Source: Lichenostomus cassidix
Lineage: Eukaryota; Chordata; Aves; Passeriformes; Meliphagidae
Direction of reading: 5' to 3'
Length of the DNA stretch: 64,000 bases
Assembly: GCA_008360975.2 (NCBI GenBank)
Contig: CM039180.1
Coordinates: 8,957,122 to 9,021,121, forward strand
Shown piece by piece: positions 28,302 to 41,200 of the stretch (positions are counted from its first letter, which is position 1; each line of letters opens with the position of its first letter). The position numbers were made by a program, and so were the translations under genes. The notes beneath the pieces were generated by a model. It saw nothing but the letters and a program-made list of their open reading frames with translations, did no database searches and was not told where the DNA came from.

Positions 28302-28340
<39 letters not shown>
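28301..28340. repeat. (GT)15 microsatellite with short (TA) lead-in
   Basis: Fifteen uninterrupted GT units lie at 28311-28340, preceded by four to five TA units. It is directly followed by AT-rich sequence and then the antisense LTR-like fragment. An uninterrupted dinucleotide run of this length is usually polymorphic in populations. Confidence 0.95.
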
Positions 28341-28345
<5 letters not shown>

Positions 28346-28367
28346 ATAATTTATATAATTACAAAAT

Positions 28368-28660
28368 GAACAGCCTGGTAACCCCATGGGTCCTTCAGGA
28401 AAAATTTGCCCCAGTATGGAAGCAGTAATGACAGCACCAGCTGCGTTCTTGCTGGGAGCCTGCCCCAAGGTAGGTCCTTCCTTCAGGGAATATTCAATGG
28501 CTCCAGTGCTGGATCCTCCATGGGCTGCAGTGTGGATATCTGCTCTGGAATTATCCCCTTCCTGGGCTGCCAGGACCACCTGCCCTGGTGGCTGGAGTGC
28601 CCCTGCCCTGACCCCTGATATGTTTGCACTTCTGCTGTTCATCCCCCACAGGTGTGTATG
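28368..28660 (-). mobile_element. Probable ERV LTR-like fragment, antisense
   Basis: Read on the - strand, this shows the same diagnostic pattern as the fragment at 22196-22640. It has 'CTGCAGCCCATGGAGGA' followed by 'TCCAGCACTGGAGCC', then 'CCTGAAGGA' and 'TTCCTGAAGGACCCATGGG'. The shared 17-nt core and the same order of motifs suggest one repeat family inserted twice in opposite orientations. A 223-codon - strand frame (27971-28642) crosses it and the GT microsatellite. That frame includes a poly(TH) run encoded by the microsatellite and is not a credible gene. Confidence 0.45.
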
Positions 28661-31596
28661 GCATTGAGAATAAATTAAGCAATTCCTTTAAAAATGTTAT
28701 TTGTATTTATATTATATTATTTAAGGAAAGTAAGGGTCTATAATGTGTGGGGGAAGAAGCTGACCTTTTAGAAGTGATGGAAATACTCTAAAAAGTGACG
28801 ATACAGCTCTGAATATGATTTACTCAATGTCACAATAAGCTTCATAGAAACAGAATTCAGCATTTTCTGCTTACACCTGATTTCTTCTATATTTTAATGA
28901 GCAGGTATGTTAATTTCGAAGCTAAATGTCTTGGACAAAGTTACACAGATTATACAGCAATTCTGAACTGCTTTTGCTAACACAAAGTCTTCAGAAGTTT
29001 GAAGATACTGGATATTTTGTGCTTTCATATTCAACACTTCTGAATGTCACCTTTCTACTATTCATGTACAATAGAAGCACATGAGAAGTGAAATTTTTTA
29101 ACAAAAATTCTGAGTTGAAGACAGAAACTTAATTTTTCAGTTCTTAATTTCATAATTTGGGAGGTTTTTTCCTACTTGTCTTAGTGATCTCTTGCAGCCA
29201 TTGCAGTAAGAGAGAGACTTGAAGAAAATTACTTTGACTCTGCAAAGTGTGACAGACCTGATAGCTACCACAGTGAATCCAAATGTGTCAAGGTGGCAGT
29301 TCCCTCATGATGAACTGTGCTATTGATCCAGACCTGAGCGAAGGAAAATGCATAAACCCCTTATACAAACTCCAGAGACAGGCAATCAGCAGATCCTGAA
29401 AACCAATTCAAAGTTACTAGTTTCAACATAACCCTCAGAAAGTGGCCAGCAGACTGTTGAGGTGAAAACATGTCAGCTAAAGTTTCAGCTTTCCAATCCA
29501 AAGTTGATAGCTTCAGTCAGTGGAGACAACTAATCAATTACCTGGTGTGAATAATGATGGACTATCAGAAACTTTCTCCAAACTATTACTCAGCTGCTGA
29601 ACTGGGTTAAAACATGACATTGATAATGAATGCAGCATGAATGATTTGGAAGACATGTTGCTTGCAGACAGCAAGGATATTTCCCCTGCCCAATATACAT
29701 AAATTTTAGCATATTTAATTTTGCATGTGGCTGTGGAATACACAGGTCCCTACAGGAGTTAAAGCAAACCAAAATTCTGACATTTTAATATGTAATCCAA
29801 CATTGTAGCAGTCTAAGATAACTTTCAACCACATGATTATGACATCAGGGAAAATACAAACTTTTGTAGGAATTTTCACAATATTTAAATGTGGTTTATA
29901 TATATATTAATGGATAATTTACTTGCACAAGTTTTTATTTTCAACAGGTATACATATCTATGGTTATATTGAAGCACAGTATAAAACAGGGTAAGACTTT
30001 AAATGTATTTCAGCAGTAGGATAGCTGTCTCTAAAGGATTAGGGACTGGTCATGTGGACAGTTTTGTGTCACACAACAGAAACAGAAGATATCTCATTTG
30101 AATCTTATCTTGGGGACTTTCATTCCAGCACTGTCTGTTTTTCTGCCTCTACAGTATCTTCTTAAAACCCATCTAGACCAGGTCATGCCTGTTCTGGATG
30201 TGCACGAGAGCAGCTGATAGGAGTAAACAAACAGCTGTCATGATAATTTATATTCCACTTAAAACATGACATAGCAAATGCACAGATGAAATTATACATG
30301 CAAAGAAACACTGGATGAGCCCACCCAAATATTCAAGTCACAGTAAAGAAAAAAATCTGAGCTCCTCATAGACATTCACAGAATCAGCAAAGTAATCTTA
30401 ATCTATAATCCTCGTGTGATGTAATCTGCTTTGGTGTACTGGCAGAAATCATGCTAGGTCAGCTCATTCCAGTTATGCTTTGGGTTTGTTCTTTTCCATT
30501 CTAGTAACTGAGAATTAAAGGGAAAAAATGAAGTGAGTAAAAAATACTAGACTGTGACTATTAAAAACCTTTACCATCTTGATACATTGAATAATTTGCA
30601 GAAAATAGCAAGTAAATTACAGAAGTTATTGTGAAGGAAACAAATAGATGTTACTAGTTATATAGTCACTAAACTTTTTTTTTAATAGAACACCGATAAG
30701 AAACAGTCTACTTGAATATGTTGTCAACTAAATGAGAAATCCTAATTTGATTGCTTGAGGAATGGTGGTTATTAGTTATAAGGCAGCATTAGACCCCAGC
30801 TCAGACAGGAAAAGAAAGTGTGAACTGGCAGCTGTCCAGAGCTGGGTTTGTGTGTGTGAGAGTAGGGCACGTGGCAAATGGATTTTGGATCAGGACTGGC
30901 TATGCTTTGTATCTTTTTTGTTCACTGCTGCCTACAACGTCATTAATTATCTTACTGACAGTTTTCTAAATTAAAAAAGACTATTTTAAAAAATACATAA
31001 TCAAGTAAGGTATAACATGATGTATTCCTGCCCTGAAAGTAATGGGGTTTTAAGTAAAAATACCTTGGATAAGCTAAACCTTACATAAGATGGTTACGTT
31101 ATAAAACAGTGTGTGGAATTGAATTTCTCTTCTGCTGTGTTGAGTTGGAATCACTGATTTTGCAGTCTGTGTCCAGTATTAAGGGCTACACAAAATACTC
31201 AGTTGCGCCAGGGAGGATATGAAGAGATTAGAGAGACTAATATATCACAGACTAACCTCTTTGCTCTGGACATTCACAGGGACACAGGCAATTCTCATTC
31301 TGCTGCTTTCTGGAGCCACTAGATATCAAAACAAACAAAAAGAAATCAAGATTGTGAGGAAAGCTGAAGTTCAAGGTAAGCAATTCTTTTACTAGTTATA
31401 ATTTTCCATGTTGAGCAGATTTTCCACACCAAATTGTGAATGTAAGTACCAGTTATAATTTTTAGGGGGGGAAAAAAGAACATTAGAGGTCGAATAGTTA
31501 CTAGCAGCAACTAACTCCCCTTTTGTTTTACATTTCCTTATTGTAATTCCTGAATGATAGTACTGTTGATCTCAACCTTTTTTGAATTATGATAAG

Positions 31597-31640
31597 AAAG
31601 ATACTTCTAGCAAACTGGTTAGTTCACTAGAAGTATCTTT
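31597..31640. repeat. Perfect 14-bp inverted repeat, 16-nt loop
   Basis: The left arm AAAGATACTTCTAG (31597-31610) is exactly reverse-complementary to the right arm at 31627-31640. Nothing nearby identifies it as a transposon terminus or an RNA gene. Confidence 0.85.
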
Positions 31641-34499
31641 AATTAGATACTAAATTATGGTATTGTTAGGAGTCACTTATTCATTTAAAAATATCAAAAG
31701 TTTTTATGGATACATAAAAATCACATGCTAGAACATGGATAAGCAACACAATTTTTTTCTTCATGGACACTTACAATATGTTAAAGGGTAATGTACTCTT
31801 ATATAACATAATCTTTCATCATAAATAATTGTTTTATAAAATAGGTTAATAGTAGATAAGAAGTCCTAATTAAACACCACTTGTATGGCTTTTTTCTTGT
31901 CCCAACAGGAGAGAAAATCTACTTTATTTTCTTAGTAATTTCGAAACATATACTAAACTGTTAGGGTTATGCTAAATTTCTGATTCTGGTGTGAATTACC
32001 CTTTCCTGGCTGTTCTCAATCAGTGGAATCAGGAGTTCTGTGAGAAGCTTTAGAACATCGTGAATACAACCTATAAACAAAGAGTTAAACAGCAGTTTCA
32101 CACTATGGACACAATGGTGTTTCCTAGAGGAGTTCACGTACCGTGAAATAATTACATTTCAAATGTTTACTTGAGGAAGGGAAAAGAGAAAGAAGGAACA
32201 ATTATCCAAGATGGGAGTAAAAACTGAAGAAAAATAATTTCAATCCAATTATTGCAGTTTTAACTGTTGTGTAATACTCAGTGTAAGTGTACATAGAAGG
32301 GAACTATCAAATTAGTCATATTCCTAAATGGTACTGTTTTGCATTGCTTACCTTGCATGTACATAAGAAAAATGGTCATAAAAATATTTTCAAGTAAGTT
32401 ATTTTGATCTTTTTGAAAAGTACTGTGAGCCTCATTGCTGGAGATATCTACTAGTTCTAGAAATTTCTAGGTTCTTAAAAATATGTGATGAAAAGGTATT
32501 TCACTTGTCATTTATTAATTTTTTAAATAGTAAATGTGAGTCAAAAATACATTTTGGATGAAAATTTATTAAAGACATGAAGCTTCAAGCTGCTTGTAAT
32601 TAATTTACAGAAAACTTTCTTAAATGTAGATATAAAACAAGAATTCTCAGAGATCAGTAGAAGACAAGTGACAACAGTAGGAGTTTAAAAATGAACTAGC
32701 CTTTGAAACACTTATTTAATGTTGTATATAAGCCTGTTGACCCTCTGAGGGAAATTTTATGCTTATGCTTATAGAGTTTTGTCAAAAAATATTGATTTTT
32801 AGGAACTGGACTTCTGTGCTTAATTCTTTGTTTTTTCTTTAATGAGAATGAACAACTTCTCAGTTGATGTTTTAGGCAGTTTAGGGCAAAAATGTAACAT
32901 ATAAGGCAAGGTAGTAGTCCTCTTGTATTGTGATCCCCATGGTAGCAGAAAAAACATTTCTACCAGCTGAATAATTCAACATTCATAGACTTACCAAAGG
33001 CAAGTAAGTTAGGAACTTCTGGTGAGGAGATTGGAAGGGACTTAACTGGGAAATTATTTGAAAAAATAAAATAAAACTGAAAAATTGAGCTAGTCCTTAG
33101 GGAGGAATTGAGTCAAGATTATGGAAATATAAGAACATACAGAAATAGCTATAAGTTCAAACCTGAGACTATTGGCAGTTGTTAAAACTTGGCCTTTTAA
33201 GGGTTTTGATTTGTTGCTCTGGAATTGTTTCTGGAAGGAGATATCTTCAATGAGTGGAAAATCTTGACTGTGTAGTAGATTTCCTTAATTTTATTTTATT
33301 TTGTGGATTTTTAGGTCCAGGGAGCATAGTCAAGAGCAAAAAATTCTGTACTATGAAATTTTGGTATGTAAATGATACTGGGAGAGAGTTACCTCTTTAA
33401 CAAAGAGGAAAAAAATCTGAATTTATAGAGCTCTTCTTCCATTTTTTGCTGAAGGCAAATTCAGAAAGTATCCCAGGGAAAGGCTTAAAAAGCATCTATA
33501 TCATACTTTACAAAGATGAATCTAAGATTTAAAAGTCACTTTTCTAGGTCAACAGAAAGCATATGAAGGAGAAGAGAGAGGGCATTCATTTATTTAGCAT
33601 AGAGCTGTAGGTGCATATTTCCCCTTAATCTTTGCATAAATCCATTATTTTAATGATAAAATGTTTTTGTCTTCTCTACAGTCATAAGACTATCAAAGAC
33701 TACTGGTAATGGGCAAAGTTGAGAACTCAGTCAGGTCTTACCCCACCTCTCCCATCAGAACCCGTGGGGACTGCTCAGCTGCTCTTTGATTCTCTTTGTG
33801 TGCCTTCTGAGTTAGAGGTGATTATTTTTACTTTTATTTTTGTAAATGTAGTACAGGTGTTAAGGGAATTATAGATAGACAAAATGATGACTTGAAGATA
33901 CTTCAGGGGAGGGGAAGAGGAAAGATGAGATGAAAGAAGGGAGAGGATCCTTGTGGGAGGGAATATTTGCTTGTTTTAGCTGAAATTATAGATTCATCTG
34001 TCTTTGTATCCTCAGAACTTTGTGTGAATTAGTCCAAAGGACTTCAGGAACTGTTAAGAAACTTCACAAAATCTGCTACAACTCCAACTTTTTTTGTGCT
34101 ATAGAAATGAGCTCTGTTAAAATGAAAATTCTCTTTCAGCTGGTGAGAGGTAATCTGAGATGCTAAAATCAATGGATGCAATAGAAAAAAAAAATAGCCT
34201 AGCCCAAAGGGGTCAGGTCTATTTTAAGTTGAATTAGTTTATAGTAGTAATTTAAAACACTTTATAAGTTATTTTTTCAGCTAGTTACTACACTTTATTT
34301 AACAGTAAAGCTGGTAAGAGAAATGGGCTGGATATTTACATTCATAGTGTGCTTGCTGCTATTCTATAATCTCTGAAGTGACTGTGTCTTGTTGGTTTTG
34401 CTGCTTTGGGAAACCCTGTAGCTGAAACCTGGGAAACCTGTAGCTGAATTAGATCAGAGGCATATTTGTAACTTTGGTGCTATATTATTGCAAAATGAT

Positions 34500-34693
34500 G
34501 AGTTTTTTAACAGTATTCTTCTGGATTAGAGAAATGCAGTGGAGTCTCCATCCATAGATGAATTCAAAAGCTGTCTGCATGTGTTGCTGGGCAATCAGCT
34601 GTAGGTGACCCTGCATGAGTAAAGGACTTGAATGGGGTGGTCCAGAAGTTCCTTCCAACTTCAGCCAGTCTGTTATTCTGTGATTCTGCAAAC
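34500..34693 (+). mobile_element. CR1 LINE 3'-end fragment
   Basis: Sense-orientation CR1 3' UTR. It reads 'AGTGGAGTCTCCATCCATAG', 'TTCAAAAGCTGTCTGCATG', a 'GGGCAATCAGCTGTAGGTGA' equivalent, 'CCAGAAGTTCCTTCCAACTT', and ends in 'TTATTCTGTGATTCTG'. The terminal octamers are nearly intact. The copy is 5'-truncated and non-coding. Confidence 0.85.
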
Positions 34694-35806
34694 ATTCCCA
34701 GAAACCTGTAAAAAATACACTTCTTCAGGCTTATGAATGGCTTGAATATTTTCCACAAATATCATTTGAAACAGTTCAGCTAGTCCTCTTCCTCCATGCC
34801 TCAAGCTGTTACAAAGACTTTTCTGTGAGGCTCAGAAGCTGTTCTTGATCTTAACTGCAGGTGTTATTTGCACTGGATTTGTCAGCCAGGGACTTGTACT
34901 GTAAAGGAAGAGAGCACTTAGGAAAGGCTTATAAACTTTGCCTTTCAAGTATACACTAAAACTGAGATTCAGCTGGAGACATGGGGATATCTAAATTTCA
35001 GGAAAGCTGGCTTTGTGGCTTCCCACAAAGCTGTCCAACTTTGAGGAATGCACTGCTCCCTTAAGTTATGTGCCCACAGGTAGGTGTGTAATGCCATTTA
35101 ATGTGCCTTATGGTAGGGCTGGCACATATGACTGAGAATTTATAAAATAAATTATAGATTTTATAAAAGATCTCTGTCTCTCTGCACTGGCAGCTGAAGT
35201 CTTAAGTAGCATATAACATGTTTATGTAACTGCATCCCATCTGTTGTTCACCTGACTCCCCCTTAATGGTTTATGGACTGGCTCTCCTCCAACTGCAATG
35301 GGAGTCTGAACACTCAGCTCACACGTAGAGTTTGTTTGTGGGTACTTAAATGTAGGCATCCTAACTTAGTTAAATCCTACTCCAGAATCCAATTGCTTAG
35401 TGTGAAAATGGTGATAAGGCCCCTGAAAATCTGAATGCTTATTTCCAGAGTACAAAAGCTGTTAAGAGAAGTGGACCTTAGGACTCAAGGGATTCTTCCT
35501 CCCACTCCACTAGTGTTAAAACTGCTGTGGTTCCCTGTTTGAAGTCCACCCAGTAGCAAGGCCAAGCACATGTCATCAGTACACACACTTATGCACACGC
35601 AATTGTTCCCTGAGCAAAGACACAGCAAGCAGATGAATTTGTGAATTGAAAATCATAGGAAATCGTGAGACACTTTTATGGACCTCATGACTAGAGTATG
35701 AGAGTTTTTAAATTCTTAAAACCATTAATTATCACTGTTGTTAGAGTAAGATGTGTCAATGTTCCCCATGTAATAGACAAGAAAACCTCCTACACAGTGG
35801 TATACA

Positions 35807-35837
35807 GTTAATCACTAGAAGTGATTAACTTCTAGTG
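35807..35837. repeat. Overlapping pair of short inverted repeats
   Basis: Two mutually exclusive 9-bp perfect stems share sequence. GTTAATCAC (35807-35815) pairs with GTGATTAAC (35821-35829), and CACTAGAAG (35813-35821) pairs with CTTCTAGTG (35829-35837). No associated gene or terminator context is seen. Confidence 0.8.
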
Positions 35838-36589
35838 GCTACCTACAGGTATAAAAAAAATCTCTTTAACAACAGGAAGTCTTGGTTTCTTAAGCTGTGG
35901 ATCATCTTTTAGATTTATCCACTTGTTGAGGAAAAAAAGTGACAGCTACATTGCCTGAGGATATAAGCCACTGCAATGTGCTTAATTATCTAAAGAAAGC
36001 AGTATTGTAAGAATTAGAAAAATATACTGAATACTGTAAACTTGGGGGTTTTGGACTCTACCGGGTTTCATCATTGTTTATTTCATTATAAAAAATTTTG
36101 GCATATAAGCAACAAATTATGAAAATATTTTTACCTTTGTGAAGGCACTAGAAGTTTAATAAGGGAAGTTCTCTTTCTGAAATGGGGTTTATGCCATGTG
36201 GAAATGTATTTCTTCAGAAATTGTATGAGTCTAATGAAAGTTGCACATGGCTGTGACCAGTAGTGCATAAAAAATGGAACTTTATATTTTCAAGTGCTGG
36301 ATACTATGAAGGGTGTCCTGTGTGATATTAGAACTAGGATAAATGAGAGAAAGATATTATGCATTCCTGGGTGCTCATCCTGCTGTGCTGAGATGGATGG
36401 AGAGAAAGTCTTACAGAAATACAAAGGTAAGGAGAAAGGGAATTGCTGCTGATGTAAAGGAGCAGCTTGAATGTGGGAAGATCTTCTGTGGTATGGGCAA
36501 GAGTGTAGTTGAGAGCTTGCAGGTCAGGGTCACAGGAGAGGCCAGTAAACATGACATTGTGGCAAGACTATGTTAAAGACACTCTGAAT

Positions 36590-38290
36590 ATGAGTGAAGA
36601 AGTGGACAGGTGGCTAAAATCTATGTGTTACAGACTCTGCTTCTCATGGAGTACTTAAACCTCCCTGACACCTGACAAAAAGGCAGTACAGCAGGACACA
36701 ATCCCAGAAAATTCTGGAGGTTGTCATGTACAACTTCATAATCAAAATGTGTGTGACAAGCAGAGGTGATATTTTCCTGGACATTCATGACCTCTGAAGA
36801 ACTTGTTGGGGATGTGACAATCAATGACAGGCAGGTTTGGTCAACGACCATGAAATTGCAGAGCTCAGGATGCTGAGGGGATCCCTGAGGAAGGCAAGCA
36901 ACAGAACACAGATCCCGAATTTCAAGAATGTAGATTTCAGCTTAGTCAGACAACTGGAAAGTATAATCTAGTGGGAAACAGTACTGAAGGGCAAAGGAGC
37001 TCATGAAAGTTAGCAGATCTTTAGGGACAGTCTCCTTGAAAGACAACAATGATCCATCCTAATACTCACAAAAATTAGTATATATATCAGGAGTCTGTCT
37101 TGGTTTAACAAGGACCTGGCTAGGGTCCAGTGCAAAAAGAACATTTATAGAAGTATAAGTGAGAGCAGGCCAAGGAGGAATTTAGAAACATTGCTTGGGT
37201 AGGTACAGATGGTGTTAGGTAGGTCAAACAGTGGAAGAGGATAAAGTCAGTGATCTGAGTAATCTCAATATATACAGATCCACAGGACTATAAGGGATGC
37301 ACCTGTGAGTACTCAGATTTGGCCAATGTCATATGAGGTAAGTCTTAGGTGTCCTTGAAAGGTTGTGGAGACTGGGGGAGTTCCCTGATGACTGGGGAAA
37401 GGAAAATGCTACAACCATCTTCAGAAAGAGCCAAAAATGACACCAATAAACAAAGGCCAGGTAAACCTCACTGTCATTCCTGGAAAAATCATGGAGCAAG
37501 TCCTCTTGTAAACCATTTCTAGACAAATGAAGGAGAAGGTGGTGAATGAAAACATCCAGTATATATGTACAATATGTAGGGCATGCTTGGCTCATTGGAT
37601 TGCCCTCATCCTGTTTAATATGTTTATAAATGATCTGGAGAAGGAATAGACCCTGAAGTTTGTGTATGATTCCAAAGTGGTAGATGTGCTCTGCGGTAGG
37701 GCTGGGATTCAAGGAGATCTAGACTGGCTAGAGGAATGGGCAGACATGAACCTATTGAAATTCAGGAGATATTTGTGCAAAGACCTTCATTTCAGATGGT
37801 CAACAGTATATTGGGCTGTATTGTAGCCAAGAAATGGAGGGAACTGATTATTCCTGTCTACTCAGCATTTGCAATATTGCATCTAGAGTGCCATGGCCAG
37901 GTTTGGGTTCCTCTGAGATTGAGATTGACAAACTGGAATAAGTCCAGTGAAGGGTTGCCTAGGCTGTTAGGAAATCAGAGTAACTGTCCTCTGAGGAGAG
38001 GCTGAGAGAAAGGTTTGTTGAACGTTATGTGGAGAAGGCTTATGATGAATCCTGTCACCATCTACAAGTTCCTAGTGGGAGGAAACAGAGAAAATAGAGC
38101 CTTGCCCAAGGTGAAAGGATGAGAGGTAATTGAGCCAAGCTGCAACAAAAGAAATTCTGATTAGACACAGGGTTGCCCAGAGAGACTGAAATCTCTGTCC
38201 TTAGAAATACTAAATTTGACTGGAAGTTACTCTGAACTACCTAATGTTTGTTGGGAGAAACTGGCTGGTCAGGGTGACATCCAGAGGTTA
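36590..38290 (+). mobile_element. CR1 LINE, degenerate ORF2 body through 3' region
   Basis: This is a long decayed CR1 copy in sense orientation. The part near 36650-36870 resembles the end of the CR1 endonuclease domain: 'CCTCCCTGACACCTG', then a stretch matching 'AGGACACAATCCCAGAAAAT', then 'GAACTTGTTGGGGATGTGAC' and 'GACCATGAAATTGCAGAGCT'. Around 37600-37700 it resembles the reverse-transcriptase region ('CTGTTTAATATGTTTATAAA', 'GATCTGGAGAAGGAATAGA', 'TTCCAAAGTGG'). After that come the ORF2 C-terminal and 3' UTR stretches up to about 38290. Many stops and frameshifts and at least one internal deletion make it non-functional. It is the relic of a retrotransposon pol gene. The left boundary is uncertain and may reach about 36340. 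Confidence 0.78.
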
Positions 38291-41200
38291 TTACCCATTT
38301 TAAAATGGTTTTTAGACTAAAATGAAAATCAAGGTCTTTGGGATGTCATCACTGGTTTTGTGCCATTCTGAGCCAGTAGCTATTTCTAGTGTCAAGAGTA
38401 TAAAGCCTCTAAGTACATATCTGAAGAGAAGGGTAAACTTTCTTAGTCTTGAATAGATATACTTTCTGGGATAAAGACTGTTGTTTACTTTACCTGAGAT
38501 GAGCAATAGTCAGAGCCCATTCTTAGGACTGTAGATCAGTTTTATACTTTTTTCTCTTTGTTTCCATCACAGAGACAGTTGGTAGCTCATGCCAGAAAAC
38601 CTAGTTAATGTGTATTTAACATGGTCTACAACATGTCACTCAATACATGCTAAGCAATGGGCAGTACCCACTGTAACTGTGTGCTCTGCATTCCTGTTAT
38701 CATTCTACTTGTGAGCTCCTACAGAAAGACACAGGTGCTTAGATTTAATCTCTTATCCTTGGAAATGGTAACCTTGGCCAATATTTAGGGGGTTTAGTTA
38801 AAATCCATGTAATACAAAAGAGGTTTTTTTAACAGCCCTAATGAATCTTAGTATGCACTCTGCTCCACCCCCTGCTCCCTGTCCCCACCTGGACTCATTT
38901 AGAAGGAAAAAGTATGTAACATTATGTTTAAAGCAAACCTGTTCTCTGTGGCATAGGCAGGACCTGAACACATAATCTAAATACATACTTCACTAGAGAG
39001 ACTTTCCTCTGTTTAGGCTGTGAAGTTTTTCCTGCTGTGTTCTTGGCATGAAAGAGATAACTGCTAGGGGAATTAGAGCTTTCAATACTCTTATCTTACC
39101 AATTACAATCCTAAGAGAGAGATCCTGAGGGTCTCACTGTTATGCTCACTGGTGCAAACCCAATTCTTTATTTTAATGTGATTTATCAGAATGAGCTGCT
39201 AATGATAGCTCAAATCTTTCCCTAGGTTTTTCGTTGGGTTTGCTCTTGAATTGTAATAATTCCACACATGACTCTTTCACCATATAAGCAAATAAAAATT
39301 GAAATTTTGTGTTGATATCTGTACTACTTTTAGTTGGACTCAACTGCTGGAGGTGAAAAACTCATATTAAAGAAACCAACTTAACAACAGGATGGAACTA
39401 CAATATTGCTATTGCATATTGTTCAGGATACAGCTTTTGAGATTAGTGGCTATTTTGTCCTGTTCTCCAGTTTAAGATGCAAATCACTATTTATGTAGTA
39501 GAAACACTGATTGCAAATAAATGTTAGATATTTAACACTGTGACTAATCTATCCCGTGGTAGTATATCAGCATTGTTAGTATATCAGCATTTCTGTGCAG
39601 TGGTCAGTTGCCAGACCTTATTTTGTTTAAGTTAGTAAATGTGGTTGTGAGATTGCTGGGAGAACTTAGCCAGGTGCCCATGCACTGGCTATTCAGTAGG
39701 GTAAAGTGCACGTACTAATCCTGTTTCACTTTGATGATAATGAGGCTAAATAACTTCAGAGGCTTTTCAAAAGTGATTTGTTTAATCTTAAAAAGGATGC
39801 TGTAACATTAATGCTGTTGTATCAGAGTGCCAAAACCCCAGACATTCAGGTACTCTGGAATACTGTGATTTATTGTGCCCAGGATGTTTTATCTTAACTG
39901 GGAGTTTTAATGCTATATTGAGTTTTGGGTTAGCTGTTCTTTTTTTCCTCTAAAGTAGGTAGGTTTTGAAGGATTTTTGAAATGGGATAGCTCACTATTC
40001 CACTAGTTTCTCAACCTGCATTTACAAGTAATGGAATAGAGAATTCTATGCAGAGAGAGAAGAGTTATATGTATTTGGACAGAAGAACAATACACAATGC
40101 TTTGCAAGGTACCTTATTATCATCACGTACTGGTTGTTTTGGTGACTAATAATTCAGGTGAGACTGGAGAGTAGTCATGATCTTGAAGAACACTTGCTGT
40201 GTATTATTTAGCCAAGCTTTGGGTGGTATGTAGATAAGTGCAGTTCTGACAGATAATTAGAACTTGTGAGACACAAAGCCTTGCTGGTGAGAGCTATCAT
40301 TACGAGCCATTGCTCATTGTGTATAGCAGATGGACTGAACTGTTGGATGCATCTCAGTCATGTCTCTTAAACTCCACAGTCTCTGTATCCCTGAAATTAT
40401 AAATGTGATAGCAGCACTGTAACATTTAGCTAAGTATTTGTGCAAGTTAGAATATAAAATTACTAATGTGTATAGTTTTATAAATATGTTTGTGCAAGTT
40501 TGAGCTTCTTTTCTAACTTCCTCTATCTGCTTTAGTGGTACTGATCAGTATAGTCTATGGTAATCACTAATGATTAACACAACTTCTACTTCCTTCATTT
40601 TTTTTTGGGCACAGTGCCAGGAATATTATTAATATATAAAAGTTTCTCCCATTTTGCTAGCTCATGCCAAGGTGTTACTGACCTCTTCCTTTCTTCTGAT
40701 TACCTTAGCATTACTTCTCCAACTTCTATAAGCTAAATGGCTTTTTCTCAACTAAAATGTAAAGAGCACATCTATACTAAGTAGTCTGCTGATGAGAAAA
40801 TTTGATGTCTTTAGTGTTGTTAATTAGTAAATTAACTTCAAGCACTCATTTAATCCTGCAGATACAGACTTAACTGAGATTCCCTTGCCCCAGATCGGTT
40901 TCAGGACTGGAAAAAATGAACTAGTGTCCTTGTGCTGCTTCTGCATACTCAGCTCTAACTTGGACTGGCTCCTTTGGAGATCTGATGCATCGAGTTTGCA
41001 TACCAAACTGGTCCTGATGAAAGTACTGCATTACTGATATAGCACAGTGCTTAGTCTGAATGAAGTTACATCACTTAAAATGTACTGTGCCTTTGTTTTG
41101 CAGGGATAAAGATGCCATGTATGCCCTCAATGTAAAATATAAAAATATTTGTGGATTGTGCTGATTTATTTTGGATTCAAACAGATACAAAGAAAACTCT

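Larger units (their letters stand above)
21158..36589. other. Intergenic DNA, no gene recognised
   Basis: AT-rich sequence interrupted by two GC-rich LTR-like fragments (22196-22640 and 28368-28660), a (GT)15 microsatellite, a CR1 tail (34500-34693) and two small hairpins (31597-31640 and 35807-35837). The longest frame outside repeats is 164 codons on the - strand at 23595-24089. It has no recognisable domain and low-complexity hydrophobic content. No RNA gene was recognised. Confidence 0.55.

Noticed and set aside
27971..28642. 223-codon - strand frame
   Set aside because: It is made of LTR-like sequence, a microsatellite-encoded Thr/His run and AT-rich flank. No retroviral or cellular protein motif was seen.
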